Shown here one piece after another: positions 11,753-55,329 of a stretch of 64,000 bases of DNA; within the stretch, counting starts at the first letter, position 1, and each line of letters starts with the position of its first letter. A model generated the notes under the pieces. That model did no database searches, was not told where the DNA came from, and saw only the letters and a program-made list of their open reading frames with translations. The stretch comes from Halichoerus grypus (lineage: Eukaryota > Chordata > Mammalia > Carnivora > Phocidae). The stretch is taken from positions 25,865,168-25,929,167 of the forward strand of contig NC_135726.1 of assembly GCF_964656455.1 (NCBI RefSeq), given 5' to 3'. The position numbers and the translations under genes were made by a program.

Positions 11753-11769
11753 GCTGCAGGGGGCGCTGT
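11753..11769 (+). promoter_or_regulatory. CTCF-like motif in CSNK2A2 promoter
   Basis: The string GCTGCAGGGGGCGCTGT carries the CTCF core AGGGGGCGCT with flanks close to consensus. It lies about 470 bp upstream of the start codon, on the shoulder of the CpG island. Occupancy is inferred from the motif only. Confidence 0.55.
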
Positions 11770-11771
11770 GA

Positions 11772-43192
<31,421 letters not shown>

Positions 43193-43210
43193 ACACTTGG
43201 AAGGCGACGG

Positions 43211-46200
43211 GTAATGCGGCATTGATGCTTGCCAATAAATCCAACCAACCAAACACAAATCTGGAAGGAAAACTACAATGTGATAAAAAGAAATTCTAGT
43301 CATTCCTTCTAAATGCAAAGAAGAGTAAAGACCTAACTGTCTGTCAAAAAGCAAGAAATCCCCCAGTACTAGTCTGCAGGGAGCTGCCGCCGCGGCAGCA
43401 TGACGATGCACATAGTTCAGGACCTGAGGGAACACTCCCTTTGGAATGCATGGGAGATGAGAGACTCGGAGTTGTTGTACATTTACCTTTATTTAACAGG
43501 AGACCACTGTTGAATTAACCCGTTCAGTCAACAAGCTCTGAATATCTGACTTCCTATCTATTCCACTGTGGTCTGGGTTTCCTTTGGTGAGATTCAGGCT
43601 CAAGTTTTAGCAAAACGTCAGCAGTCTATACTGACACACCAGCCTCATTTACGAAAAGGAGATATTAAAACAGTGACAGTATTTTTTTTTTAAGCTCTTT
43701 TACAAATTCATGTTTTATGTATTTTTTTATGACATGAGCTCTCTAGGAAATGTACCTCATCCCTGCAGTTTTCTTCTGAGTGTATTCATTTGGGAGCAAA
43801 CTGCAGTCACTCACAAGAGGCCCCTTTGCCGTCAGCAGGCATCACTTGAAACCTTGTGACGCCGTGAACAGGTCCATCTGTCTCCTCAGAAGTTTGATGC
43901 GAAGTGCATAACTTGGAGCTCACTGTAACCTTTGTTGATTTGCCTAACCATAAAATCTTGTTGCTATTTTTTCCGTGTAGCCTTTTTTTTCCTTTTGCAG
44001 CCTTGTAAGGAAAACCTCACCATTTCCCAGCACATACATCCCAGTGTGTGTGCCTGTTTTCGTGCACCTCTCTGAAACAGAGGCTTTTTGGTCACAACCA
44101 TAATGAAAGTTGGAAAGTCGGTCTTCAGGCAGATTAGGGAATGAGAGAAACATCCTATTAGAATGTATTTAGGAATGACCTATTGGGTGAGAAAAATGTA
44201 CTCCCACCCCCCACCACCACCACCCTTTTTTGCCTCTTTTTATCCCCACGAGAAGCAATTTCCCTCTGTAATCAGGGTAAGCTGCATCTTGACACTCCGA
44301 GAGGTCATGTGTGAACGTGATGGCAGAGCTGTCCTTCTCATGTGCAGGGACTGGGGTCATGTGTGCAGGGCCAGCCTGTTCCCCGACGCCTGAGCAGAGC
44401 ATCATACGAGGGGCCTGGGGGGTTAGTTGGAGTTCCTAGAGCCAGTGTCAAAGCTCGGGATCCGTTGTGCCAGCCTTGTGTCAGCAAAGGAAGCTAGATT
44501 CTGCTTTAAAAAGAAAACAGTCAAGCTGATTTCATTTTGGGGACTTGTCACCAGTCTGGTTTACAAGCAGTCCCCTCCCCCAGCGGCAGAGCCATGTCAC
44601 AGCTGTGGGGACTTTACAGCTAGGCTAGAGCTCGAGGTGTCTATCCACATCAGACCATAGGATTTCTTTATTAGCTATTTAATAATGCCATACATTTTTA
44701 TAAGGTTAGATTGTTTGTTTGAAAACATCTGTTTACATTCCATATTCCAATAAAATCGTATTGGTATTGGTAGCAGGTCCTATCTCTAAATGTAGATTGT
44801 ATTTTTGTCGTTTGGTCGGTGGGAATTTAAAATGCAAATAAAACTCTTAACTAGAGTTGAGCTTACAGATTGAAAATTAAAAATAAGACCCCAAAGCCAG
44901 AAAATGCATTCAGTTAAGATTCTCACACCAATACCACCTGCCTGTATTGCACATTCTGTATATTGAGGTATACATTTGTTCTACTTGAAAATCAAAGCCA
45001 CGGCATGAGCTCTCAGCTGGACCTGTACTGGTATGTCAGGCCAAGGAAGCCTTCTGATGTGCCCTTCTAGGCAACACTGTTGGCAATTATCAGGGAGACG
45101 TGCCACTTTGTGTCTTTTTTGCCCCCTACCTCTCATCTCCTCCTCTGTCACTCACTCTCTCCCCTCCCACCTTTTTTTTTTTTTTAAGTTGCCTGTCTGG
45201 ACCAGGCAGGGGGAGCATACCGGAGGGTCTTGGTGAAGTAGTAACCCCATTTCTTTCCCTTGGGCTCCCCAGAGGCAGTGAAAGCACCTAGAGGAGTATA
45301 GTCAGGTGACGGACGTACCGCCTCTCTCCGTTGATCACGGGTTAGTCGGTGCGGACACAGCGGACCTGCCTTTCCTGGGGCTCCGTGACTGCAGCTCTGG
45401 CACGGGAGTAATTCTTGTTTCTGTGCATGGTTTGCTTCTCCACCACCTATACTTTCCACTTCTCTTCCTGCCTTAGACAGCATGACTGAGTTTAAAATGC
45501 CCGCCCCTTTCTGAGTCTGGTCTTGACACCTAGCTGGCTGGCTGGCTGGCTGTAGATGGTTCTTTCCCAAACTGAAGTGAGTCCAGTCCAGACCTTTTCT
45601 CCTACCCATCTCCAGAGCCATTTTGTGGCCAGATGGACCTAGCTCCCCCGAGATTTCAGAGTACTTAACCTAGGCTAGGAGATGGTCATGGAGAGTTCCA
45701 AAAGTGGGTGGGGGGAGGGGGCAGGGAAAGAAGAAGGAGAGAGAGTGTGTGAGTGAGTGAGTGTGTGTGAATGAATGAGTGGGAGTCTCCTCTCAGACTC
45801 AGCTATGGTATATTTACCCACCCAATACCCTTTTCGGTCAGCAGATTATTTCTTAAGTTCATCTCAGTATTTTTGATTAGCCATTTTGTTTGCTTTGTTA
45901 CCTTATAACTGGTTAAAAGTGCCTATGATAAGGACTTAGTTATTTCCTAAAGAAAAGCAAAAAATGTGGGGAACAGGGTAGTGTTACACTATCATCTCAG
46001 GTCCTGCCTGTGTTCGACAACATAGGCCTGGTATGGTGAGAACAAAAAGTTCTTATGCCAAATACAGATTGGTCTGTCAGGGCTGATGGGCCACAAGTGA
46101 GCGTAAGTGCAAGGCTTGGCTTCAGCTGACAAGTCCCATGGTGAGAGCAGAACTGATGAGATGCCAAGTGATCTTTTCATCTGCAGGTTGCTTGCAGTTC

Positions 46201-48947
46201 GCTCTCCCCGGGATCGTATCAGCTGCCTGCTCCTGTGCCGTCCCTGTGGGAGGGGCCTGGGTGGGAGAAGCCAAGCGGACAGTGCAGACCAAGCATTCCT
46301 GGGTCTTCTCACCGATGACAGCAGGGCCGATGGCGGCTCTCTGAGGCAGGCGCCCACGCACCAGCCGCCACGCCAGGTCTAGCAGACATTTTCTAGCACA
46401 TGACTGCTCACAAGGCTCAAAGCTGCTGTGTTCCCTTGCAGAGAACGAGGGGACTCGGACTGCTTGGCTGGAGAAGGCAGAAGAGCTTGTAATCCTTGGG
46501 GGCTCAGGCAGGAGGTGGTTAAAAGAAAGGGAACCAATAAGAAAAACAGTCAAAGGGTAGATCTTGAGGGAGCGTGACTTCTTGAGAGAGTTAGGGGGCA
46601 CCACCTTCATGAGCTGGAATTGGGTCCTGAGATAGGCACGACGCCTGGAGTGGTTCCAGCGGGACCGGAAGGTGGTGCCCTCGAGGCAGATGCCCAGTCC
46701 CAGAGAGCTGGCGGCCGTGGGTCTCAGCCCACACCTACTCAGGGAAATGACTTAAATTCTCCCAGGTGCTGTAGTAAGGATGGAAGCAAAACTATTTGGG
46801 GAACACAAGCAGCAATTGGAAGAATTTTTATATATGCATTGAAATGGTTCTAAGAGAGCCCACTTAGCCGTTTCCCTTAATGCCAGTTCAGACCGCACGA
46901 TTTGTTTAGAAACCTGTGTTACTGCATGAGCACCCACAGGAAAAAGCAAACTTCCCGCCTACAAATAAATAGGGGTGGATAATGAGCAGAGTTAAGGTCA
47001 TTGAAATCTAAGCCATTCCAAAAGCAAAAGCAGGGTCCACAGGAGCACACGAGAAGCCAGAGTTTGTCAGCGAGCTTAATCAATCTAAGATGGCATAACG
47101 TCCTGCTTTTAAAAAACTAACCCCAGGGTGGGAGTGGGGGAGGGGAGCTGGTGGTGCAACATCTGGCCAAGAAAACCAGTAATAACATACTTTTGAGCTC
47201 TATGGATGTGTTCATGGAAGCAACTACGAGCAGGTGCTGAGGAGGCTGGGGAAAGTGATGTGATGGGTTATACAGCTGATGAGAGGAGTCCTTCTTTGTA
47301 GAGACTCAACAATGTGCTACAGATGTGATACTTAATCCTGAACTGCATGTATTGGGGATTGTTAAAAAAAACTTTCATTGAATCAATAAATTAACAGTTT
47401 TGCACTTGCTGGCTTTTCTTGCTGTAAATGGTGACTAAGAGGTTGGGACAGAAATCTTGACACCCCATGGAAAGCTTGGATAAATCTTCAAGACCCGTGG
47501 AGCCAACTCTTTCCTTCTGTTTGCAGAAAAGCACCACTGCCTGGGTTGTGATCCTTTCCAAGTGACCACTTCCGACACACTTGGCCACCTCTTTGTATCC
47601 CTGGATGACTGATGTATGACTGATACCCTGCTGCCCTTAGACGAAAGACAAATGCCGTGTTCAAGCTTGTTTTCATAAATAAAAATGTTGATAACCACCA
47701 CCTTCCCAAGCGAGAAACCAGCCACTGCTCTGGGGACCTTAGGCTTGCGTTTCCTGTGTCTTGGGGGAGAGGCGGGGTACACCTTGAACTGCAAAGATGC
47801 ATGTATGGGGGATGCAGTGAATCCCAACCTTCGTGTGGAACTTTGCTTTATCGAGAGAGGCGGGGCCAGAGTGGTATCCCGGTGGGGTGCGTGCGGTTCC
47901 TTGGTACTTGCTTCCCCCTTGGGCACCTGCTTCTGGGATTGGCCCATTTCAGTGCGCAACTTTCACCTCTGTGGCAGAGTGCTCTGCGTTGATGAACATC
48001 TCTCTCCACCCCCATTCCGTGCATCACAAGCAGGCACACGCTATTGTGTGTCTGCATTTGGCAGATGGTGATGTCTTTAATTAGTGTGCTTTTCCCTGAC
48101 GGATCCCTCTGTGGCGCTGGACGCTTGGAAATCAGTTGCTGAAGTGCTTAAAGACAAATAGTCCTTCCTTTCTTAACCTTCCGCACCATGTGGCCTTTAT
48201 CAAGAACGTAGAACCCTTCCTTGACCCAGGGAAAGTTTTCATGAAACGTTTCTGTGACGGCTTCCCGGGGGCACAGTCCTTTCTCTTGTTGCTGTAGTGC
48301 CGATCTCTGAGACACTGCTTCTAGAATTCTGCTGCTGGCCTCTCACCGCCCACTTCACTGTGCTGGACATGGAAGGAGAAATCGGGTTTTCAGGCCATGC
48401 CACACTGCTGCTCCCAGGGGAGAGTTAAAAAATATTTGAGCTCCCTTTTTGCTCTTTGTTTATTAGTGGACTCGGCGCTTTCCTGGCGTAAATACAGTCA
48501 TCTGATTATTAGTCCCGAGATGTCCTCAGTAAATTGGGTCAGGGCTGACGGGGATCTGGGGTTGGACTGCTGAGCTTGTGGCTTGGCTGGCGCAGAATGG
48601 TCAAGAGGCCTCTGTGTTTCTAAATCCGTGTTCTGGACCCAAGAGGTGGGGAGGAGGCCTAGGGGACACACTCGATATCCGGAGCTTTCCCCTTGCTCTT
48701 CCCCGAAGACCGTGCCTAAGACCGCCTCTGTGAGTGGTGATCACAGGAGGAAGAGGGTATTGCTTGAAACCTGAGACCATAAAGTTAGCTCTTACTAGGT
48801 TTTCCACAAAGTGGCATGGGAAAGTCCAGCTTGCACAGTGCTCCCAGCACTTCCAGAGAAGGAAGCCACAGGCAAGTGAAGGCCTGTCCTCACTCCGGGT
48901 CAGATTGATTAATGCCATCTTTCCCCTCCTCCCGTCTCTCTCCCCAG
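43211..48947 (+). other. CSNK2A2: CSNK2A2 intron 11, inside the 3' UTR (5,737 bp)
   Basis: The GTAATG donor lies 18 nt after the stop codon; the acceptor is TCTCCCCAG. The whole interval lacks recognisable CAN-SINE or L1 copies, unusual for this window. It holds (CTGG)n at 45,533-45,552, a GAGT/GT low-complexity run at 45,735-45,785 and several antisense open frames of no recognised family. Confidence 0.75.
44749..44842 (+). terminator. Candidate intronic poly(A) signals (44,749 and 44,837)
   Basis: Two canonical AATAAA hexamers, at 44,749-44,754 and 44,837-44,842, sit 1.55-1.65 kb after the CSNK2A2 stop inside the 3' UTR intron. The stretch from the stop to here is low in repeats and fits an unspliced, longer 3' UTR of an alternative transcript. 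This is inference; no transcript evidence is available here. Confidence 0.4.
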
Positions 48948-49402
48948 GTCTGTTGCGGTTCCTCCCACTTTTCCATAAGCAGAACAAGAAACAAATCAAA
49001 CGTCTTAACGTGTGTAGAGAGATCACGTTCCGTGAGCAGACACAAAATGGTGGCAGGTTTGGCCAGCACGAACCAGACCAACCGAAGGGCAGCCCACCAC
49101 CGTATATCAAACCTCACTTCCGAATGTAAAAGGTTCACACGCCTTTGGCTTCCTGTTGACTTCCTCCTGACCCAGAAAGCATGGGAAATGTGAAGGGTAT
49201 GCAAAATGGTTGTTGGTTACTGTTGCCCCCCTGCGCCCCCTTGCCTCAGCCTGTGGCCACCTGTTTTTCCAGCAGACCACGGTAACTAGCCAACCACAGA
49301 CTCCACAGTGGGGGCACGGGGGCAACATATGGCATGACGGGCAGTTACATATTATAATTTTAAAAATATATATTATTGAATAAAAGGTTTTAAAAGAAAT
49401 GT
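48948..49402 (+). other. CSNK2A2: CSNK2A2 terminal 3' UTR exon 12
   Basis: A strong acceptor (polypyrimidine tract then CCCCAG) precedes GTCTGTTGCGGTTCCTCCC, which matches the human CSNK2A2 3' UTR as I remember it. Joining 43,210 to 48,948 gives the junction GACGG|GTCTGTTG. The exon is noncoding for CSNK2A2 and ends near an AATAAA. The 3' end is approximate. Open frames here on either strand are incidental. Confidence 0.85.
49379..49384 (+). terminator. CSNK2A2: Polyadenylation signal AATAAA of CSNK2A2
   Basis: A canonical AATAAA lies in an A/T-rich conserved stretch, followed within about 20 nt by an A-rich cleavage region and a G/T-rich stretch (GTATGGAGAG, TTTTCAGTGTGG) fitting a downstream element. 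It closes the spliced transcript. Confidence 0.8.
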
Positions 49403-51118
49403 ATGGAGAGTTTTCAGTGTGGAAGGGGCCATGAACCGAGACCCGTGGCCACAGAGGACTGAGTGAAGTAGAAGAGCATTCGTGCCAGGTTCTAGCCAGA
49501 GGAAAGCAGGGGGAGTCCTGGGGGTGAGGAGGGCCAGTTTGAAGGAAGCTCTTGACCAGAGATGAGAAGTTGAACAGGTACCGTGAACGACTCCCGGGAA
49601 TGGGGCAAACTGCAGGTGACTCCAGTAGACGGGGGAGCCAGGAGAGCCATGTTTTGCCTTGACCCTTCTAACCCAGTGACTAGGTGGTAAACAAATGTCA
49701 CCTCTAGTGATCTCCGGGGGATGCCTTAGCCCCTTATTTGCTTTCCTATTGCTGGGGGTCTCCACAGTTCATTCTGCCTCCCCATTCGGCCCCTCTTCCC
49801 TGTGGCCCCTTCTGGAAAAGTGTCTTACCTTGGAGGCTGGTTGAGTCTGCGGTCGTGCAGCAGGGAACGGGTCAGGGGTCTCAGGTCCAGATCCAAGGGC
49901 TGCTTCTTGTGGCCTTCAGAAGCTCCCGTGAACTGGAAGGAAAAGCGGCCTGGTCGGCTGTGAGAGAGGGTGCGATTAGATTTGTTAAGTGAAAACGAGA
50001 CCCGCTTTACAAACCAGCCTTCCCCGGCTCCCTCGGGCCTGCCGTCCAGGACAGCCGGGCCGCGAGGAGGTAAAAGCAGCCTCAACCTGGTGGCCGCCCA
50101 GCTTTGCCTCTGGCTGTGGCCTGCGCCCTCCCACAGCCTGTCGCGAGCAGGAGTGCCGGGCAGACCCCAATGCCCACGCAGCTAGTTCCCCACAAAAGCC
50201 ACTTGGTCCCACAACATTCCTTCTTCTGTCTTTGCTGCTTGTCCTGAACAGGTGACTGTGGGAACCCAGGTGTGGACACTCACAGTTTCTGAAGCAGTTG
50301 TGGGGGGAAAGCAAAGAGGCCCCTCGGGGTCGCCACGGCGTCAGTGTCCCTTGGAGCAGCCTCTGTCGTATCCAAGCAGTTCCACAGGTGTGGGAGCCCG
50401 AGACTGTGGCTGGCCCCCGGACACCAGCGAGGAGGGCCCGCAGGCCCGCTGCCAGCAGACTTTGTAAGGCCAACAGGACGCCGAGCGGATGGACTTGGGA
50501 CTTTCCAACAGCATCGCGGGCCTGGTTTTCTCAAGCAGGCTCTCTCACGTGGCCCTTTTGACTCAAGTCTCTGCAAATTTCTCGTGGCCTCCCGGGACTC
50601 TGGGAGACGGTATCTCCATACCTCGACATAATGAGCACACCCCCGAAGCTCCTACAGACATGGTGCTTTGTGTGTGCACGTTTATCTACATGGCACATCA
50701 CCTCCGTGTTTACCTGCCGGCATTTGAGAGCCTTCCCAGATGAGAAGGGTCTCTTCAGAGTAGGTGCTGTTGATGGACTTGGGAATTCTTAGATGCCATG
50801 CAGAACTTGAATGCTAGCTCCCCATTTATCTTCTCAACCAAGGTGCTCTTTAACTTCCCCGTGGGAAAGTCTTGTTTTCCAGAAACCTCTCAAGCGTATC
50901 AGATAAGTGTCTTTTTTGTGGATGATTACTACTGGGTGGGAGAGAGTTTGTGGCATGAAGGGAAAGGAGAAGTTTTTGCTTAGGCTTTTTTGACCTTGAG
51001 AGAAGGGGACAAGGGACCTGCTTACCCAAAAACAGTCTATAAAGCTCATCCACAACGTGCTTGGAAATCCAGAACATCGATTCACATCTTTTCAATGCTC
51101 CTGCTTGAGTTTGGGCTG

Positions 51119-51680
51119 TTTAAAGTAACGTTTGTTTAACTTTCCTGACCACCAAAGTAATAATATGCTCATGGCAAAAAATTCAAATGTTACCTAAAAG
51201 TCAATCATGAAACCTTCCCCCACCGCACCCCCCCCCATCCCATCACATACACACACACACGAAAACTCTTTCCTCCTTTGGAGGTAGCTGTGGTTACATC
51301 TGGCGTATATCTTGCGATTTTTTTCCTTCATGTTTACTAACAGTTAAAAAATCATGATGATTTTTATTTTTACAGATATGTCACCAGGCTATACATTCTT
51401 TTTTTGCAACTTGTGCTTTTCCTGAGTTGTGACAATTTCACTGTAGGCATGTATAGATCTACCTCACCCGTTCTCGTGGCTGGGTGGCGTCCCAGTGTGT
51501 GACGTACCAAAGGCAAAGCAGTCCCTAACTGATGATAGACTCTCAGCAGAGCTATTCCCAGTACTGCTGCAGTGAACACATTTGCACATACATTTTTACA
51601 CAGTACATTGTGTTTGTGAGATAAAATCCTAAAAAGGAATTACTGTGCCATATGTTTTGTTTTGTCTTAGGCATTGCCAT
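51119..51680 (-). mobile_element. LINE-1 3'-region fragment, antisense
   Basis: GGTAGCTGTGGTTACATCTG, CATGTATAGATCTACCTCAC, ATTCCCAGTACTGCTGCAGT and AATCCTAAAAAGGAATTACT match an antisense L1 3' UTR in order. Confidence 0.55.
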
Positions 51681-52132
51681 GATTCAGAGAAAGCAGCCTT
51701 CTCTTTCCTTCCGTCACTGGTGTAGGTTGGAACCGTGATGCCTTTAGCCATGGAATTCTTGTGGGGCTCTGTTAGGCGCTTGGGACATGGTGCCCAGAGT
51801 CGTCGAGCTTTCCAGCGAAGCAGGAATGTTTGAGACCTGGAAAAAAAAAAAAAAAAGGTGTTGGCGCTCCCTTAAGAAAGTTATAAAATAAAAAATTAAT
51901 AAATGTAATTACATGTCTTTCCAATCCTATGAGCTTCATTGTTATTTGCTTTAAAAAAATATTTTTCTCATGATAGTGAAGTGTCGCAATCACCAAATCA
52001 AGTAATTTCAAAAGCAATTTTTAAAGATCTTTTCAAGAAAATACGGGGAAAAAGTTACCTTAAATATGAAAAATGGCTACCTTTTAATATATTTGAAATG
52101 CTATAGGGAAGCCTTCAAAAGTAAGCATGCAG

Positions 52133-52341
52133 AGGGGGCGCCTGGGTGGCTCAGTCGTTAAGCGTCTGCCTTCGGCTCAGGTCATGATCCCGGGGTCCTG
52201 GGATCGAGCCCTGCATCGAGCCCCGCATCGGGCTCCCTGCTCGGCGGGGAGCCTGCTTCTCCCTCTTCCACTCCCCCTGCTTGTGTTCCCTCTCTCCCTG
52301 TGTCTCTCTCTGTCAAATAAATAAATCTTTAAAAGAAAAAA
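52133..52341 (+). mobile_element. CAN-SINE, sense, young-looking
   Basis: Near-consensus copy with a perfect 16-bp duplication aaaagtaagcatgcag (52,117-52,132 and 52,342-52,357). It carries a small internal tandem duplication in the head (ATCGAGCCCTGC / ATCGAGCCCCGC). Confidence 0.94.
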
Positions 52342-52399
52342 AAAAGTAAGCATGCAGGGGGCTGGCAAGTGTTACAAAATATCCCTGGGCAGAGGGGTG

Positions 52400-52757
52400 G
52401 GTATAGAATGGTGGAGCAACACTTTGAGGAATATGCAGCAAGCTTTTAAAATGTCCATTTCAAACGCATGGTGCTAAGTGAAGAAGCCAGACTCAAAAGG
52501 CTACCTACTAATTCCATTTATATGACATTCTGGGAAAGGCAAAATGTAGGAAATGGAGAACAGAACTGTGGTTGCCAGGGATTCATCATGGTGGTTGGGG
52601 GGTGATAACAGGAGAAAATTTGGGGGTTGATGGAACTGTCTGTATCCTAAATATGGCGATGGTTATATGACTCGGTGCCTTTGTCGAAACTGTACACCCC
52701 CCCCAAAAAAGTACATTTTACTGTTTGAATTAAAAAATAAATTTTAAAAATAACAAC
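52400..52757 (+). mobile_element. LINE-1 3'-end fragment, sense
   Basis: AAGTGAAGAAGCCAGACTCA, TTCCATTTATATGACATTCT, GTGGTTGCCAGGGATTCATC and GAAACTGTACACCCC are the classical L1 3' end, ending in an A-rich tail at 52,725-52,750. Confidence 0.75.
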
Positions 52758-53401
52758 GTGCAGGGACCCAACAGAGTCCCATTTGAACTTCACTCTCAGA
52801 TGAGCAGGAGCCTCATCTGCCCACCACTGCATCTTTTACTGAAGTCGTCAGGACTGATGGTCTTTGGATATAACCACTGGTGCTGGCATGCAGTGGTGCT
52901 CCATCCACTAGCTGAACACCCAGTTCCAAGGCACACTTCCATCTTTGCTCCCAGCTAAAGGGTGATTCTCCAGGCACAACTACTCCCCTCATTGCTATAC
53001 CTTCCCATCCTGATCAGCAAGGAGGGGTAGGGCATAAACCCTGCCTTGCAGTGTGTGGCAAGTCCCTTGTGTCTCTCGGAGGCCAGTGTTCAGAGTTTCT
53101 GGGCTCTGACAGGAACGAACACTGTCCACAGACTTTGCACACTGAAAAGGTATTAAAAACACAATTACTGGTGTTTCTAATACCTTAGTTATTAAAGCTG
53201 TACATTTAAAATCTACTTTGTGTTCTTAACATTAATTTCCAAATCTCGTTAGTTTTGTATATAAACACTTTTGCTTATTCCTTGATTAATGCTCAATCAA
53301 CTCAAAACTCTAATGGGTTACACTGTAAACATTGCTTGTACAATTAATCTAGTTTCCTTAGACATTTCAAAGTCAACCACATATTTAATCTGTTTGATTT
53401 C

Positions 53402-53602
53402 ATGGGCGCCTGGGTGGCTCAGTTGGTTAAGCGACTGCCTTCGGCTCAGGTCATGATCCTGGAGTCCCAGGATCGAGTCCCGCATCGGGCTCCCTGCTCG
53501 GCAGGGAGCCTGCTTCTCCCTCTGACCCTCCCCCCTCTCATGCTCTCTGTCTCTCATTCTCTCTCTCAAATAAATAAATAAAATCTTTAAAAAAAAAAAA
53601 AA
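53402..53602 (+). mobile_element. CAN-SINE, sense, young-looking
   Basis: Full copy with a perfect 16-bp duplication taatctgtttgatttc at 53,386-53,401 and 53,603-53,618 and a clean A-tail. Confidence 0.94.
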
Positions 53603-55054
53603 TAATCTGTTTGATTTCCATAAACATTTCCAATAGCTAATAAGAAAGACCTAAAATTGGGTGAAGTCTTCCTAAGCATTCAAATATGAACATCCTTAAA
53701 CTCATAGATTTAATAAATCAAAATCTTTAAACAGTGTTTATAAACTTAAAATGTCTTCAACATTTTTAAAAATTAAAATCATAGATCTAATTTCACATTC
53801 CTTTAAGTATTTCAAATGAAATTTAAAGTATCAGATTCTCTAATACATTTATCTTAAATAACAAAATACCACAATAATCAGAAACTTATTCCTCACTTTG
53901 ACATGGGTTACTGATATCATGGCTTTGATTTACTTGCCATAATCTCTGAGTATGTTTTGATATCCTACCAAGGTAACCTATCTAAACTGAGGACTGTGAT
54001 ACATTCATGGTTCGAGATTCTGGGCTGGTCAAGTACTGGTTGCTACTTCTGCAATGGTTTTACCCAAATTTCAAGTCAACAAACTAAGCCCCTTGCAGTA
54101 GTAATGGGGTTTTCAAGACCACCCCTATCTTGTACCTCACTCGATGATGGTTAGGATTGTTACCGCTTCTGAAGTTCTTAATGGCCTGATTTGCATCAGT
54201 TGAGCTTCCTCACCCACTACCCAGATCAGAATCCCTTTACTGCCTCAGTAAATTCTGCTTCCTTTCTATGTATTACTTTCTTAACTGACTCATCCACCCC
54301 ATTCTAATTATAGAAATCATTGAAGGAAGCAACTCATTAGCAAGATTTTTCTTGTGTTTTGTCATTACATGACTTCTTGTTGATGAAGGGAAAACAATCT
54401 TAAAGAATTATAGTGTTTAATGCATTTTTCTGTGAGAGACATCTGTGGTTTTAGGTTAATTTGGGCTGCATTACCTTTGAAACAAAAGTAAATGTCAGAG
54501 ATGACCATTTGGCTCTAGTCTACTCATCCATCCAGCCTATGTCTGCCATGATGGTGGTACTGTGTACGTGCTAAGATACATGCACAGAAGACACAGTCTG
54601 CATCTGGAAAAAGCATACCAAATTTAAATCTACAATGGAGCCAACTCACTAATTTATGTTCTCCAAACCTTGGATCAAATCATCTTTACTGTAGCCAAGG
54701 CCATAATCACAATCAACTTTGAAATCCAACATAAGAAAGAACTGAACACAGTTCAGGCAGACACTTACTGAGAATGGGTAGTTAGGAGAAGCAAACACTC
54801 ATTTTCTCCATCAGCTTGCTCATTGATCGGCTATCTGTTCAAGGCCCTTGGGCCCACACTTGCTCAAGGTGTTCCATTTTAGCTGAGGAGAATGCATGGT
54901 TAATGAGAGAAATGTGAGCAGGCAAATGGGATAGGTGAGCCCCAATTCAGAGCAGAAGGAGATTTCTCTTGGCTGGATGGGTGCGGAGCTACTGAGTCCA
55001 GAAGAGACAGAGCCTATGCTGGGCCTGCAGTGACCAGGATCACTGGTCTGATTC

Positions 55055-55215
55055 ACTGATTCAGCACATACTTACTGCATTCCCACTTTTTGCAAGCGCT
55101 TGGATTGGGTACTGGGAATACATCTATAAGCAAGACAGATCAAATTCTTTCTTCCAGAAGAACAAAATCAGGGGAAGGGAGATAGCAATAAGTAACTATA
55201 TAGACAATGAAGTGA
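55055..55215 (-). repeat. L2 fragment, antisense
   Basis: CAGCACATACTTACTGCATT, GGTACTGGGAATACATCTAT and AAGCAAGACAGATCAAATTC follow the reversed L2 3' end. Confidence 0.55.
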
Positions 55216-55329
55216 TGGTAAGTGCTATAAAAAAAATAATAAAGTGGGGTAGGGGGACAAATAGTTGGGAGTTGGGGGGGTGCCATTTCAGGTTGGTTGT
55301 CAAAGAAGTCCTCTCTGATGAGTTAGTAT

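Noticed and set aside
45992..46610. Antisense open frames of 121 and 162 codons in the 3' UTR intron
   Set aside because: No recognisable domain, start context or splice structure; several frames overlap in a moderately GC-rich stretch. Kept only as part of the intron description.
48601..49204. Overlapping frames on both strands across the last CSNK2A2 exon
   Set aside because: The sequence is 3' UTR with a matching acceptor and poly(A) signal; overlap on both strands points to chance.
49985..50631. GC-rich cluster of overlapping open frames between the genes
   Set aside because: Six frames are open at once with no known product or splice logic. No promoter-like CpG density as in the two real islands.
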